NCBI RefSeq assembly: GCF_000763385.1
Contig: NZ_JQFA01000004.1
Location: forward strand, 1,178,001 to 1,242,000
Direction of reading: 5' to 3'
DNA from: Leptolyngbya sp. KIOST-1
GTDB lineage: Bacteria > Cyanobacteriota > Cyanobacteriia > Phormidesmidales > Phormidesmidaceae
Length of the DNA: 64,000 bases
This document shows positions 8,475 to 17,395 of the stretch, in pieces; within the stretch, counting starts at the first letter, position 1; each line of letters opens with the position of its first letter. Made by a program: the position numbers and the translations under genes. A model generated the notes under the pieces. It was not told the origin of the DNA and did no database searches. It worked only from the letters and a program-made list of their open reading frames with translations.

Positions 8475-10262
8475 ATGCCCCTGCGCAACTCTGTTCGCCG
8501 CACCAAAATTGTGGCCACCATCGGCCCCGCTACCCAAGATGCCGACGTGCTTCGGGCGCTGATCGAAGCTGGGGCCACCACCCTGCGGCTCAACTTTTCC
8601 CACGGCAGCCACGACGACCACCAGCGCAGCATTCGCCTGATTCGCCAAATTTCCTTTGAACTCAACCAGCCCGTGGGCATTTTGCAAGATCTCCAGGGAC
8701 CCAAAATTCGCCTTGGCCGGTTTGAGCACGGCTCGATTGTGTTGGCCAAGGGCGACCCCTTCGTGCTCACCAGCGAAATTATTGTGGGCAATCAGGAGCG
8801 GGCCTGCGTCACCTACGACAAGCTGGCCCAGGAGGTCCCGGCAGGGGCCACCATTTTGCTCGACGATGGCAAGGTGGAAATGCGGGTGGAGTCGGTTGAC
8901 CTGGAGAGTCTGGAACTGCACTGCCGGGTGGTGGTGGGCGGCACCCTATCCAACAACAAAGGGGTCAACTTCCCGGGGGTGTACCTGTCGGTGAAGGCGC
9001 TGACCGAGAAGGACCGGGAAGACCTGCTGTTTGGCCTCAACCAGGGGGTGGACTGGGTCGCGCTCAGCTTTGTGCGCAACCCCCAGGATGTGCTGGAGAT
9101 CAAGGAGATCATCAGCGCCGCCGGGAAGAACGTGCCGGTGATTGTCAAGATTGAGAAGCACGAGGCGATCGAGCAGATGGAGGCCATTTTGTCCCTGTCA
9201 GACGGGGTGATGGTGGCCCGGGGCGATCTGGGGGTCGAACTGCCCGCTGAAGAGGTGCCCATTCTGCAAAAGCGGCTGATCGCCATGTCCAACTCCCTGG
9301 GTATTCCGGTCATTACCGCCACCCAGATGCTCGACAGCATGGTGTCGAACCCGCGCCCCACTCGGGCCGAGGTGTCAGACATCGCCAATGCCATTCTCGA
9401 CGGCACCGATGCCGTGATGCTCTCCAACGAGACGGCGGTGGGCAAGTTTCCGGTGGAGGCGGTGGCCACCATGGCCAGGGTGGCGGTTTGTACCGAGCAG
9501 GAGGGGCTGACCCTGGGCGATCGCCGCACGAGCGGGGCGCGCTCCATCCCCAACGCCATCAGTCAGGCGGTGGGCCGCATTGCCTCCCAACTGGACGCAG
9601 CCGCTATCATGACCCTGACCAAATCTGGAGCCACGGCCCGCAACGTGTCGAAGTACCGCCCTGAAACGCCCATTTTGGCGGTCACCCCCCACGTGCACGT
9701 GGCCCGGCAGCTGCAGCTGGTGTGGGGAGTACGGCCCCTGCTGGTGCTCGATCTACCCTCCAGCACCCAGACCTTTCAGGCAGCCATGGGTGTCGCCCAG
9801 GAAAAGCACCTGCTCAACGATGGCGACCTGGTAGTGCTGACGGCGGGCACCCTGCAGGGGGTCTCCGGGTCCACCGACCTGATCAAGGTCGATGTGGTGA
9901 CGGCGGTGCTGGGCCGCGGCGTGGGGGTGGGCGAAGCCTCGGTGAGTGGCCGGGCGCGGGTGGCCCACACCAGCCTGGAGGTCAACGATTTTAACGACGG
10001 CGAAATTTTAGTGGTCCCCCATACCAGTGCCGACTTCGTCGATGTGATTCGCAGGGCCGGGGGCATTGTCACCGAGGACGACAGCCCCACCAGCCACGCC
10101 GCGGTGATTGGGCTCCGGCTGGGGGTGCCGGTGATTGTAGGAGTCAAGAATGCCACCGGCATCATCCGCGACGGCAGCATCCTTACCCTCGATACCCGCC
10201 GCGGGCTGATCTACTCTGGGGCCCTGGGGCCGGTCAAAAATGAGCCGGCCATGAGCCTGTAG
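8475..10262 (+). CDS. pyk: Pyruvate kinase with C-terminal PEP-utilising mobile domain
   Basis: A 595-residue pyruvate kinase converting PEP and ADP to pyruvate and ATP in lower glycolysis. The N-terminus TKIVATIGPATQDADVLRALIEAG, the substrate/metal region VIVKIEKHEAIEQMEAI with VARGDLGVELP, and ITATQMLDSMVSNPRPTRAEVSD are canonical. Beyond the standard 470-480 residues there is an extra C-terminal PEP-utiliser domain ending with TSHAAVIGLRLGVPVIVGVKNATG, common in cyanobacterial and Bacillus enzymes. A large terminator hairpin follows. Confidence 0.95.
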   Translation: MPLRNSVRRTKIVATIGPATQDADVLRALIEAGATTLRLNFSHGSHDDHQRSIRLIRQISFELNQPVGILQDLQGPKIRLGRFEHGSIVLAKGDPFVLTSEIIVGNQERACVTYDKLAQEVPAGATILLDDGKVEMRVESVDLESLELHCRVVVGGTLSNNKGVNFPGVYLSVKALTEKDREDLLFGLNQGVDWVALSFVRNPQDVLEIKEIISAAGKNVPVIVKIEKHEAIEQMEAILSLSDGVMVARGDLGVELPAEEVPILQKRLIAMSNSLGIPVITATQMLDSMVSNPRPTRAEVSDIANAILDGTDAVMLSNETAVGKFPVEAVATMARVAVCTEQEGLTLGDRRTSGARSIPNAISQAVGRIASQLDAAAIMTLTKSGATARNVSKYRPETPILAVTPHVHVARQLQLVWGVRPLLVLDLPSSTQTFQAAMGVAQEKHLLNDGDLVVLTAGTLQGVSGSTDLIKVDVVTAVLGRGVGVGEASVSGRARVAHTSLEVNDFNDGEILVVPHTSADFVDVIRRAGGIVTEDDSPTSHAAVIGLRLGVPVIVGVKNATGIIRDGSILTLDTRRGLIYSGALGPVKNEPAMSL

Positions 10263-10308
10263 AGCCTTTACCCTGGGCGGCAGGGATAGGGGCAAAAATC
10301 AGGGTTCC

Positions 10309-10352
10309 ATAACAAAAGGTTTTGGTGCCATGACACCAAAACCTTTTGTTAT
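10309..10352. terminator. Bidirectional terminator between pyk and psaM
   Basis: A perfect 19-bp stem with a 6-nt loop (left arm 10309-10327, right arm 10334-10352) separates convergent pyk and psaM copy 1. The A- and T-rich arms give U-rich 3' ends on either strand. The right arm overlaps the left boundary of the 312-bp duplication. The left arm is absent at the second copy. Confidence 0.75.
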
Positions 10353-10655
10353 CGTGAATTAAAGCGGGGAGCGCTAAAATAGCGGCCCCAACTTAACCTA
10401 CTTATAAAGCTCAGTAGACAGGCGAACTGCCAGAATACCAGGCAACAAAGCTAGGGCCAGGGCGATGAAAATCTGGGTTTCTGAAAGGGGCATAAAAATA
10501 CTCCTCGACGCTGGGTGAATAGTGCTTAGTCCCAAGACACTGGGTCTAGACAGATTGTTAACTAAGACGGGATCTTTCGCGAGGCTGGTGGGCGCAACTG
10601 TTACAGAGCTTAACGGCAACCCAGGCCGGCAGCGCTGGGTGGTCTGGGGTAAAGA
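10344..10655. repeat. 312-bp perfect direct repeat, copy 1 (carries psaM)
   Basis: Bases 10344-10655 reappear without a visible difference at 10667-10978 (offset 323 bp). The copies are separated by an 11-bp AC-rich spacer (ACACACACACT). The unit contains psaM and about 160 bp of its upstream region. Confidence 0.9.
10398..10493 (-). CDS. psaM: Photosystem I subunit XII (PsaM), copy 1
   Basis: A 31-residue single-helix membrane protein, MPLSETQIFIALALALLP followed by GILAVRLSTELYK. Length and the C-terminal RLSTELYK match PsaM, a small subunit at the periphery of the PSI core that supports trimer packing. A GAGGAG ribosome site lies 7 nt before the ATG. This copy is distal to the other on the minus strand and has the terminator hairpin immediately downstream. 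It is far below the size most gene finders accept. Confidence 0.92.
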   Translation of the reverse strand: MPLSETQIFIALALALLPGILAVRLSTELYK

Positions 10656-10666
10656 ACACACACACT

Positions 10667-10978
10667 TTTTGTTATCGTGAATTAAAGCGGGGAGCGCTAA
10701 AATAGCGGCCCCAACTTAACCTACTTATAAAGCTCAGTAGACAGGCGAACTGCCAGAATACCAGGCAACAAAGCTAGGGCCAGGGCGATGAAAATCTGGG
10801 TTTCTGAAAGGGGCATAAAAATACTCCTCGACGCTGGGTGAATAGTGCTTAGTCCCAAGACACTGGGTCTAGACAGATTGTTAACTAAGACGGGATCTTT
10901 CGCGAGGCTGGTGGGCGCAACTGTTACAGAGCTTAACGGCAACCCAGGCCGGCAGCGCTGGGTGGTCTGGGGTAAAGA
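10667..10978. repeat. 312-bp perfect direct repeat, copy 2 (carries psaM)
   Basis: The second copy of the unit at 10344-10655, apparently identical base for base. Its left end lacks the left arm of the terminator hairpin that follows copy 1, so transcription of this copy may run into copy 1. Confidence 0.9.
10721..10816 (-). CDS. psaM: Photosystem I subunit XII (PsaM), copy 2
   Basis: The encoded 31 residues are identical to copy 1, as is the upstream DNA, including the ribosome site and presumably the promoter. Only about 70 bp separate the end of the duplicated block from phoU, so any regulatory sequence further upstream belongs to this copy alone. Both copies look functional. Alternatively the duplication is an assembly artefact. 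Confidence 0.9.
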   Translation of the reverse strand: MPLSETQIFIALALALLPGILAVRLSTELYK

Positions 10979-11048
10979 TTGACTCTGACGAACTGCTAGG
11001 CTGAGGGGCCATGGCCACAGCTGTCTCAATTCTTTCGGTGGGCTAGCG

Positions 11049-11717
11049 ATGCTTGATATGGATACAACTCAACCGGTGCGCGGTGACTTTGACCGACAGC
11101 TACTGCGGGTGCAGCGCGACCTGCTGCGGATGGGAGCACTGGTTGAAAACTCCTGTGTACTGGCTCGGGAGGCGCTGTGCGATCGCAACCTGGATGCCGC
11201 CCAGCGGCTGCATCGCCACGACAAGCAGATCGACCAGTTCTATCGCCAGATCGAGCTGGACTGCATGCACCTGTTTACCCTCCAGGCGCAGCCCGAACCC
11301 GAGGATCTGCGGCGAATTGGAGCGTTTATGCAGATGGTGCGCGACCTCGAGCGCATTGGCGACTATGCCGAAGACCTGGGCGAAGTGGCGATCAAGCTCT
11401 TTCCCTACCCGGTGCAACCGCTGATGGGGCGGGTGCAAACCATGCTCGATCGCTGTCGCTCGATGGTGGCGATGTGCCTGCTGGCCCTGTCTGATCTGGA
11501 TGTCGAAAGCGGCCTAGAGATTAAGCAAAAAGACGACGCGATCGACAGCGACTACGACGAACTCTACGCCCTGCTGGCCCACCAGAGTAACCTGGTGGGG
11601 TCGGTGGAACCCACGGTGCTGCTGGTGCTGGCCATTCGCTACATGGAGCGCATTGCCGACCACGCCACCAATATTGGCAAGCGGGTTGCGTACATTGTGA
11701 CCGGCGAGCGCACTTAG
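11049..11717 (+). CDS. phoU: Phosphate signalling protein PhoU
   Basis: A 222-residue all-helical protein with two PhoU three-helix repeats. The metal-binding signatures MVRDLERIGDYAEDLGE and IRYMERIADHATNIGKRVAYIVTGE are clear. PhoU couples the PstSCAB phosphate transporter to the SphS/PhoR kinase and represses the phosphate regulon when phosphate is plentiful. No pst or sph genes are adjacent, as is common for cyanobacterial phoU. The ATG at 11049 gives the normal length, and an in-frame ATG at 11055 is possible. Confidence 0.93.
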   Translation: MLDMDTTQPVRGDFDRQLLRVQRDLLRMGALVENSCVLAREALCDRNLDAAQRLHRHDKQIDQFYRQIELDCMHLFTLQAQPEPEDLRRIGAFMQMVRDLERIGDYAEDLGEVAIKLFPYPVQPLMGRVQTMLDRCRSMVAMCLLALSDLDVESGLEIKQKDDAIDSDYDELYALLAHQSNLVGSVEPTVLLVLAIRYMERIADHATNIGKRVAYIVTGERT

Positions 11718-11724
11718 GGACGCA

Positions 11725-11813
11725 GGGTGTCGGGTGCCAGGTGTCAGGTGTCAGCTCACGACCCAAAACCCGATACCCGGTACCCAAAACCCGATACCTG
11801 ACACCTAATACCC
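11725..11813. repeat. Short direct and inverted repeats downstream of phoU
   Basis: A 17-bp direct repeat (ACCCAAAACCCGATACC at 11761-11777 and 11782-11798) is combined with CAGGTGTCAGGTGTCAG and its partial complement CTGACACCT. This is a small intergenic repeat cluster. Confidence 0.7.
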
Positions 11814-12256
11814 CTTCACAAAACGTTGCCTGACATTGACAAAAAGATTTGACAGCGGTCCATTTCCTGAGAAACTGTAGGGGTAGCCTATTCCCCGTCG
11901 CTCCTGTTCCCCGTCGCTAAAGGGGCCTGGCCCTCGCTGCGGGCCTGGTCTGGGGTTTTGGTTACCATCGGCCAGGTTCATCTGTGGCGGTAGCGGTTAC
12001 ACTTGGGCGTTGGTGGTTTCTGTCGGCTGGTTTTTGGCTTCAGCATGGGTCATCAATCGCGGCTCTGGCCGCTGAAACTAGGGCAGGGCCAGCAGTCGAG
12101 GTCAATTTCAGCTACGGCGTCAATCCCGATTTTGCTGCCTCGTTGCCACAGGCCGCTGGCTAGGGCTTTCCTTTCGCTCTAAACCGGGAAGCTAAGCCGG
12201 GTCGATGCCCCGCCCAGGGCAATCAGTCATGAATAGTTTTAGGAATCAGTCGCTAC
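11814..12256. other. Intergenic region upstream of the RNase R-like gene
   Basis: About 440 bp without a supported gene. It contains TTCCCCGTCGCT twice around 11890-11920, but no RNA gene that I recognise. Confidence 0.4.
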
Positions 12257-14644
12257 ATGGAACTCTCGATCGCGGCCCTACTGGCCAGCTTCGCCAAAGA
12301 TAAAACCCACACCCTCAAAGGGCTGGAGAAAAAGCTCCACTGCAACGACGACGCCAGCCAGCGCGATCTGCAAATTGCCGTCGATGCCCTGGAGCGGCTG
12401 GGGGTGCTGGTCAAGGAGCGGGGCAAGTACCGCCGCAACCTGGCCGAGGACGTGATTGAGGGCAAGCTGCGCTGCTCCAGCAAGGGCTTTTGCTTTGCCA
12501 TTCAAGACGAAGAAGGGGCCGACGATATCTACGTGCGCGAAAGCCAGCTGAATACGGCCTGGAACGGCGATCGCGTGCTGGTCAAGGTGACTAAAGAGGG
12601 CAGCCGCCGCCGTAGCCCCGAGGGCGAGGTGCAGCTGATTTTGGAGCGGGCCAATGCTTCGGTGCTGGCCCGGGTCAAGCAAGAGGCTGAGGAGTACCGG
12701 GCCGTACCCCTCGACGATCGCCTGCTGTTTGAGCTATCTCTGGTGGCCAACGGGGGCGACCTGGCCGAGGCCGTTGACCAGCTGGCCCACGTCGAGATTG
12801 TCCGCTATCCCCTGGGTCAGCATGCGCCCCTGGGGCGGGTGGCCCAGATCTTGGGCAGCGATGCTGAAGCCGCCGCCGACATCGATATTGTCTACTGCAA
12901 GCACGATCTGCCCCGCCGCTTCTCGGAGGCGGTGCTGAACGCAGCCCAGGAGTTGCCTACCCGCGTTCGCAAGGCCGACACCAAAGAGCGCGTGGATCTG
13001 CGCGAGACGCTTACCGTCGCGATCGATGGCCCAAATGCCCAGGTGATTGACGATGCCCTCAGCCTGGAGCGCACCAAATCGGGCCAGTGGCGGCTGGGCA
13101 TTCACATTGCCGACATTGCTCACTACGTACCGGCCCACTCGGCGATCGATCAGGAAGCCTGCAAACGCGGCACCTCGGTGTACCTGGGCGACGAAGTGAT
13201 CCCGATGCTGCCGCCGCCGCTGTCTGGACCCCTGGGATCGCTGCTGGCGGGCAAAGATCGCCTCGCCATTTCTGTGCTGGCCACCCTCGACGATACAGGC
13301 GCGGTGCTGGAGTACGAGGTGCAGCCGACGATTGTAGCGGTAGACCACCAAATTTCCTACCAGGAGGCCCAGGCAATCCTGGAGCGCGACAACGCTGAGC
13401 TGATCCAGAGCCTGGGCATCAAACCCAAGGCCCTGAAGTCGCTGGAGCCCATCCACGACCTGATGGACAACCTGCTCTACCTGAGCCAGGCGATCAAGCG
13501 GCAGCGGCTGCACCGGGGCTCCTTTGAGCTGAACCTGCCCGAGTACGACTTCCCCGCCGACGCCGGTGAGCCCCTGGCCCACTACCGATCGCCCAAGTTC
13601 CAGTACGACGACGAGGGGCTGCTGGGGGTGATGGTGACGGCCACCAGCCTGCCCTCGCGGCAGGTGGTGACGGAGTGCATGCTGCTGGCCAACCAGCTGA
13701 TTGCCCAGCAGCTCAAAGCGTTGGGTATACCCGCTATCTACCGCCTGCACCGCGCCCCGGATGCCAGCGATGTGCAGGAACTGGTGAAGCTGGCTGAAAA
13801 CATGGAGATTCAGCTCACCTTGGACGACGAGGCCGCGCCCCAACCCAAGGACTACCAGCGCTTTGTGGAGCAGTTTGCCGCTTCGGAAGCCGAGAAGATT
13901 CTCACCTACCTGCTGCTGGAGACGATTCAGCCCGCCTTCTACAGCACCCATGCCGATCTGCACTTTGGGCTGGCCCTCACCGATGGCTATACCCACTTCA
14001 CCTCACCGTCGCGGCGCTACGCCGATCTGCTGGTGCATCGCATTCTCCACGCGGTGTTTGAGTCGGGCCGCGATCGCCGCTCCACCCGCTCCAAAGACCA
14101 GGTCAACCTGCGCCACAGTTCCTGCCACGGTCAGGTCAACTGGAATGTGCTGCCCCCCGACATTCAGCACGAGCTGGAGGACGACCTGCCCCGCATCGCC
14201 ATCCACCTGACCGAGCGCGAGCGCCTGGCCCAGGAGGCCGAGTCCGACCTGGAGGGGCTGAAAAAAGCTGAATTTATGCGATCGCACACGGGCGAAGTAT
14301 TCCACGGGCTGATTACCGGCGTTCAGTCCTACGGCTTCTTTGTCGAGATCGAAGAGCTGCTGGTCGAGGGGCTAGTTCACGTCAGCTCCCTCAAGGACGA
14401 CTGGTACGAGTACCGTGCCCGCCAGCAGAAACTCGTGGGGCGCAAAAACCGCCAGCAGTATCGCCTAGGCGACAAAGTCGATGTCCAGGTCAAGAGCGTG
14501 GACTACTACCGCCAGCAAATTGATCTCGTCGCTGTCGGCGGTGGTAGCCAGGCCCCCGAGGACGAAGACGCTAACGGCTATAGCGAGGATGACAACGGGG
14601 AGCCGATCGATAGGGATGATAGCGGACGGGATGAGAGTGAGTAG
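12257..14644 (+). CDS. rnr: RNase II/R-family 3'-5' exoribonuclease
   Basis: A 795-residue RNB exonuclease that degrades structured RNA processively. Domains: an N-terminal helix-turn-helix (LEKKLHCND, ALERLGVLVKERGKYRRN), cold-shock-like OB folds, the RNB catalytic domain with IDGPNAQVIDDALSLE and GIHIADIAHYV, the signature FTSPSRRYADLLVHRIL, and a C-terminal S1 domain (GEVFHGLITGVQSYGFFVEIEELLVEGLVHVSSL). It ends in an Asp/Glu-rich tail. In the first motif the third acidic metal ligand position (RD in E. coli RNase R IDGEDARDFDDA) is Val here, while the other Asp residues remain. Confidence 0.88.
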   Translation: MELSIAALLASFAKDKTHTLKGLEKKLHCNDDASQRDLQIAVDALERLGVLVKERGKYRRNLAEDVIEGKLRCSSKGFCFAIQDEEGADDIYVRESQLNTAWNGDRVLVKVTKEGSRRRSPEGEVQLILERANASVLARVKQEAEEYRAVPLDDRLLFELSLVANGGDLAEAVDQLAHVEIVRYPLGQHAPLGRVAQILGSDAEAAADIDIVYCKHDLPRRFSEAVLNAAQELPTRVRKADTKERVDLRETLTVAIDGPNAQVIDDALSLERTKSGQWRLGIHIADIAHYVPAHSAIDQEACKRGTSVYLGDEVIPMLPPPLSGPLGSLLAGKDRLAISVLATLDDTGAVLEYEVQPTIVAVDHQISYQEAQAILERDNAELIQSLGIKPKALKSLEPIHDLMDNLLYLSQAIKRQRLHRGSFELNLPEYDFPADAGEPLAHYRSPKFQYDDEGLLGVMVTATSLPSRQVVTECMLLANQLIAQQLKALGIPAIYRLHRAPDASDVQELVKLAENMEIQLTLDDEAAPQPKDYQRFVEQFAASEAEKILTYLLLETIQPAFYSTHADLHFGLALTDGYTHFTSPSRRYADLLVHRILHAVFESGRDRRSTRSKDQVNLRHSSCHGQVNWNVLPPDIQHELEDDLPRIAIHLTERERLAQEAESDLEGLKKAEFMRSHTGEVFHGLITGVQSYGFFVEIEELLVEGLVHVSSLKDDWYEYRARQQKLVGRKNRQQYRLGDKVDVQVKSVDYYRQQIDLVAVGGGSQAPEDEDANGYSEDDNGEPIDRDDSGRDESE

Positions 14645-14799
14645 GGGATGGGTAGATGAGTAGGTGGGTAGGTGGGTGGCGTTGGCCCTAATTTCGTAGC
14701 CTCGCTAGGATTAAAACGGGTACGCGGGTGGTTCGGATAAGCCATGCCCTGGTCAGACATAACCACCCATCCACCCATCCACCCACTCACACACCCACA
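14645..14799. repeat. GGGTRGGTGG / CCACCCATCC complementary low-complexity tracts
   Basis: A GTGGGTAGGTGGGTGG-type tract directly after the RNase gene is mirrored by CCACCCATCCACCCATCC before ubiX, so the two can pair over about 100 bp. A similar CCATCCACCCG tract occurs at about 16716-16760. Confidence 0.6.
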
Positions 14800-15444
14800 A
14801 TGTCCCTATCCCCTACCTTCCCCACCGCCCGTCCCCTGATTCTGGGCGTGACTGGAGCCTCGGGGCTGATCTACGCTGTGCACACCCTCAGGCACGTGCT
14901 CAGGGCCGATGGGGTGGTCGACCTGGTGGCGTCTAAGGCATCGCAGATGGTGTGGCAGGCAGAGTCGGGTATCCACATGCCCCTCGACCCTGAGAAGCAG
15001 GAGCAGTTCTGGCGCAACCAGGCGGGGGTGCCCACGGCAGGCAAGCTGCGCTGCCACCCCTGGGGCGATGTGGGGGCCACCATTGCCAGCGGGTCGTACC
15101 GGGCGGCGGGGATGGTGGTGATCCCGTGCAGTATGAGCACCGTGGGGCGCCTGGCGGCGGGGCTCAGCTCTGACCTGCTGGAGCGGGCCGCCGATGTGCA
15201 GATGAAGGAAGGCCGCAAGCTGGTGGTGGTGCCGCGAGAGACTCCCTTCAGCCTGATTCACCTGCGCAACCTGACCACCCTGGCCGAAGCCGGAGCGCGC
15301 ATTGTGCCCGCCATCCCGGCCTGGTATCACCAGCCCCAGACTATCGATGACCTGATCGATTTTGTGGTGGCCCGCGCCCTCGACCAGCTGGATATCGACT
15401 GTGTACCGCTCACCCGCTGGCAGGGGCATTTATCGGCGGATTAA
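14800..15444 (+). CDS. ubiX: Flavin prenyltransferase UbiX
   Basis: A 214-residue flavoprotein of the UbiX/Pad1 family. It prenylates reduced FMN to the cofactor needed by UbiD-type decarboxylases, which supports quinone synthesis. Signatures: ILGVTGASGLIYAVHTLR at the N-terminus, IPCSMSTVGRLAAGLSSDLLERAADVQMKE and VVVPRETPFSLIHLRNLTTLAEAGA. I take the ATG at 14800, which places the Rossmann strand about 16 residues from the start. The 24-codon upstream extension is translated low-complexity repeat and is unlikely to be coding. Confidence 0.92.
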   Translation: MSLSPTFPTARPLILGVTGASGLIYAVHTLRHVLRADGVVDLVASKASQMVWQAESGIHMPLDPEKQEQFWRNQAGVPTAGKLRCHPWGDVGATIASGSYRAAGMVVIPCSMSTVGRLAAGLSSDLLERAADVQMKEGRKLVVVPRETPFSLIHLRNLTTLAEAGARIVPAIPAWYHQPQTIDDLIDFVVARALDQLDIDCVPLTRWQGHLSAD

Positions 15445-15498
15445 CGCCACCTCCGCCAGGCACGATAGGATGGGCAAGATGGCGTTGTAGGGCTAGAT

Positions 15499-16713
15499 AT
15501 GGCTACCGTACGTCTGATTGTGGTGGTGCTGGCGGTGGGATTTGTGGTGCTGCTGGGGGCGCAAAATCTGGCCCCGGCGCTGCCGCTGGTGTTCTTTGGC
15601 GGCAGCACCCAGGCGCTACCCCTGGGGGTTTGGCTGGTGGCGGCGGTGCTGCTGGGGGCCCTGACCACCCTGGTGTTCACGGCCCTGCTGGGGTCGGTGG
15701 GCGGTGCCAACCGCAGTCGTTCGGCGGCTTACAAGTATCGGCCCCAGTCCTTCTACGAACCAACCGGAACGCCCGGACCCAGCCCGGCCGCCAGCCGAGC
15801 CGCCAGCGATCGCCCCGACCCATCCCCCTACACCAATCCCGCTTCCAGGGCCGCAAGCGGGCGATCCCCAACTACCCCCAGCGATCGCAGCCGGGATGGC
15901 TCAGCCGACGACGACCCCAGCTGGCGAGCCTGGACAGATCTCAGCTCCCCCAGCCAGTGGAATGACTGGGAATCCCTCAGCCGCGCCCCCCGGCCCGAAA
16001 CCGCCGTCACCGGGAGTCCGGCCCCAGGCACCGCCTCGGGCATCGTCGATAGCGTTACCACCTGGTTTAGCAGCAGCAAGCAGCGCGCCAAACAGCAGCA
16101 GCGGGTCAACGAGTCCATGCGCGAGCTGGACGACGACTGGGGCAACCTCGAAAATCAACCCTACAGAACCCCAGGGGTCAGTCCGGTGCAGGATAGCCTG
16201 GACGACATCACCCAGGGTTGGGACGAACCCCACAGCTCTAGGCCCCACAACCCTGGGTTTGAAGCTGCCCAGGCTCCCCGGCGCGTCTACCGAGACGGAT
16301 CGCTGTACTCCTATAGCTACCGCGACGAAGTGGATGCCCCACCCCCCAGGGGCCAGGTCGACAACATCTACGCCCCGCCCGACGACGTCTCTGATTTTGG
16401 GCGCGGTCCAGACTCCGACTACGGGGGCAGGGGAGCTGAGTATGCCTCAGAGACCGTCTACGGGTTCTCCCCCGACGCCGCCTACGACGAAACCTATGGT
16501 GCCGACCCCGATGGCGATGACTCCCCCCTCGGTGCCCCTGAACTGGCCGAAGACGGCGTAGTCGATGCCGACTACCGGGTAATTGTGCCCCCCTACAGCC
16601 CCGCCGCCGAAGCTGCCGCCACGTCAGACTGGGGCAACTCCAGCGCCGACCCCACCGATAGCCCGGACGATGACGACGACTGGAACGCCGCCGACGATGC
16701 CCTCACCCCCTAA
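15499..16713 (+). CDS. LapA/DUF1049-like membrane protein with long disordered acidic tail
   Basis: A 404-residue protein. Residues 1-75 contain two hydrophobic helices with the LapA-type signature LGAQNLAPALPLVFFGG between them. The remaining 320 residues are Pro/Ser/Asp/Tyr-rich and predicted disordered (many DDD and YxDE clusters, ending DSPDDDDDWNAADDALTP). N-terminal domains like this usually anchor assembly factors in the inner membrane. The tail would be cytoplasmic and may bind a partner electrostatically. No function can be assigned. Confidence 0.7.
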   Translation: MATVRLIVVVLAVGFVVLLGAQNLAPALPLVFFGGSTQALPLGVWLVAAVLLGALTTLVFTALLGSVGGANRSRSAAYKYRPQSFYEPTGTPGPSPAASRAASDRPDPSPYTNPASRAASGRSPTTPSDRSRDGSADDDPSWRAWTDLSSPSQWNDWESLSRAPRPETAVTGSPAPGTASGIVDSVTTWFSSSKQRAKQQQRVNESMRELDDDWGNLENQPYRTPGVSPVQDSLDDITQGWDEPHSSRPHNPGFEAAQAPRRVYRDGSLYSYSYRDEVDAPPPRGQVDNIYAPPDDVSDFGRGPDSDYGGRGAEYASETVYGFSPDAAYDETYGADPDGDDSPLGAPELAEDGVVDADYRVIVPPYSPAAEAAATSDWGNSSADPTDSPDDDDDWNAADDALTP

Positions 16714-16773
16714 CCCCATCCACCCGCCCCCTCTCCTACCCATCCACCCGCCCACCCCCTTTCTCCCCCAACC

Positions 16774-17349
16774 ATGACCCTGACCACCCGCCTCAACGGC
16801 CTCAACCTCTACCTGATCGGCATGATGGGTGCTGGCAAAAGCAGCACCGGGGCCGCCCTGGCCCAGGCCCTGGGCTATCAGTTTTTCGACACCGATGCCG
16901 TGGTTGAGGCCGCTGCCGGACAGACCATTGCCGATCTGTTTGCCACCCAGGGCGAGGCCGCCTTTCGGCAGCTAGAGACCCAGGCGCTGGCGGAGCTGGC
17001 GGCCTACCGTCGCCTGGTGATCGCCACTGGGGGCGGCATTGTCACCCAGCAGCACAACTGGAGCTACCTGCACCACGGCATCGTGGTGTGGCTGGATGCG
17101 TCTCCAGCGGTGCTACGGCAGCGCCTGGCTGGGGATGCGGGCCGCCCGCTGCTGCAGGGGCAGGACTGGGAGACAAAACTGGCCACGCTGCTGGCCGAGC
17201 GACAGTCGCTCTACGGCCAGGCGGACGTGCGGGTGACGGTGGAAGCTGGGGAGAGCGTAGAGGCGATCGCCGCCCGCACCCTGGAGCTTGTGGCCGCTAG
17301 AATTTGCCCCGAGGTCGAGGCTGGGGCTGATTCCGCCGTGCTCAATTGA
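16774..17349 (+). CDS. aroK: Shikimate kinase
   Basis: A 191-residue P-loop kinase phosphorylating shikimate at O3 with ATP. Walker A is GMMGAGKSS, the shikimate-binding DTD lies in FFDTDAVVE, and the GGG loop is in VIATGGGIVT. The lid Arg region is QRLAGDAGRPLL. It acts in the common aromatic pathway, the same pathway that feeds the chorismate mutase at 6.8 kb. It follows the LapA-like gene by 60 bp of CCACCC-rich DNA and precedes argB by 46 bp on the same strand. Confidence 0.93.
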   Translation: MTLTTRLNGLNLYLIGMMGAGKSSTGAALAQALGYQFFDTDAVVEAAAGQTIADLFATQGEAAFRQLETQALAELAAYRRLVIATGGGIVTQQHNWSYLHHGIVVWLDASPAVLRQRLAGDAGRPLLQGQDWETKLATLLAERQSLYGQADVRVTVEAGESVEAIAARTLELVAARICPEVEAGADSAVLN

Positions 17350-17395
17350 TACACTACTGGCAGCTTAGTTTCTACCACTCCTTATCGGTGGCACC

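Noticed and set aside
10398-10661. 87-codon version of the psaM frame (and 102 codons for copy 2)
   Set aside because: The upstream codons are open by chance; the 31-residue product from the ATG with a GAGGAG site is exactly PsaM.
12734-13996. 420-codon open frame antisense to the RNase R-like gene
   Set aside because: It is a GC-rich shadow of a clear RNB gene with no recognisable motif and unnatural His/Gln/Gly composition.
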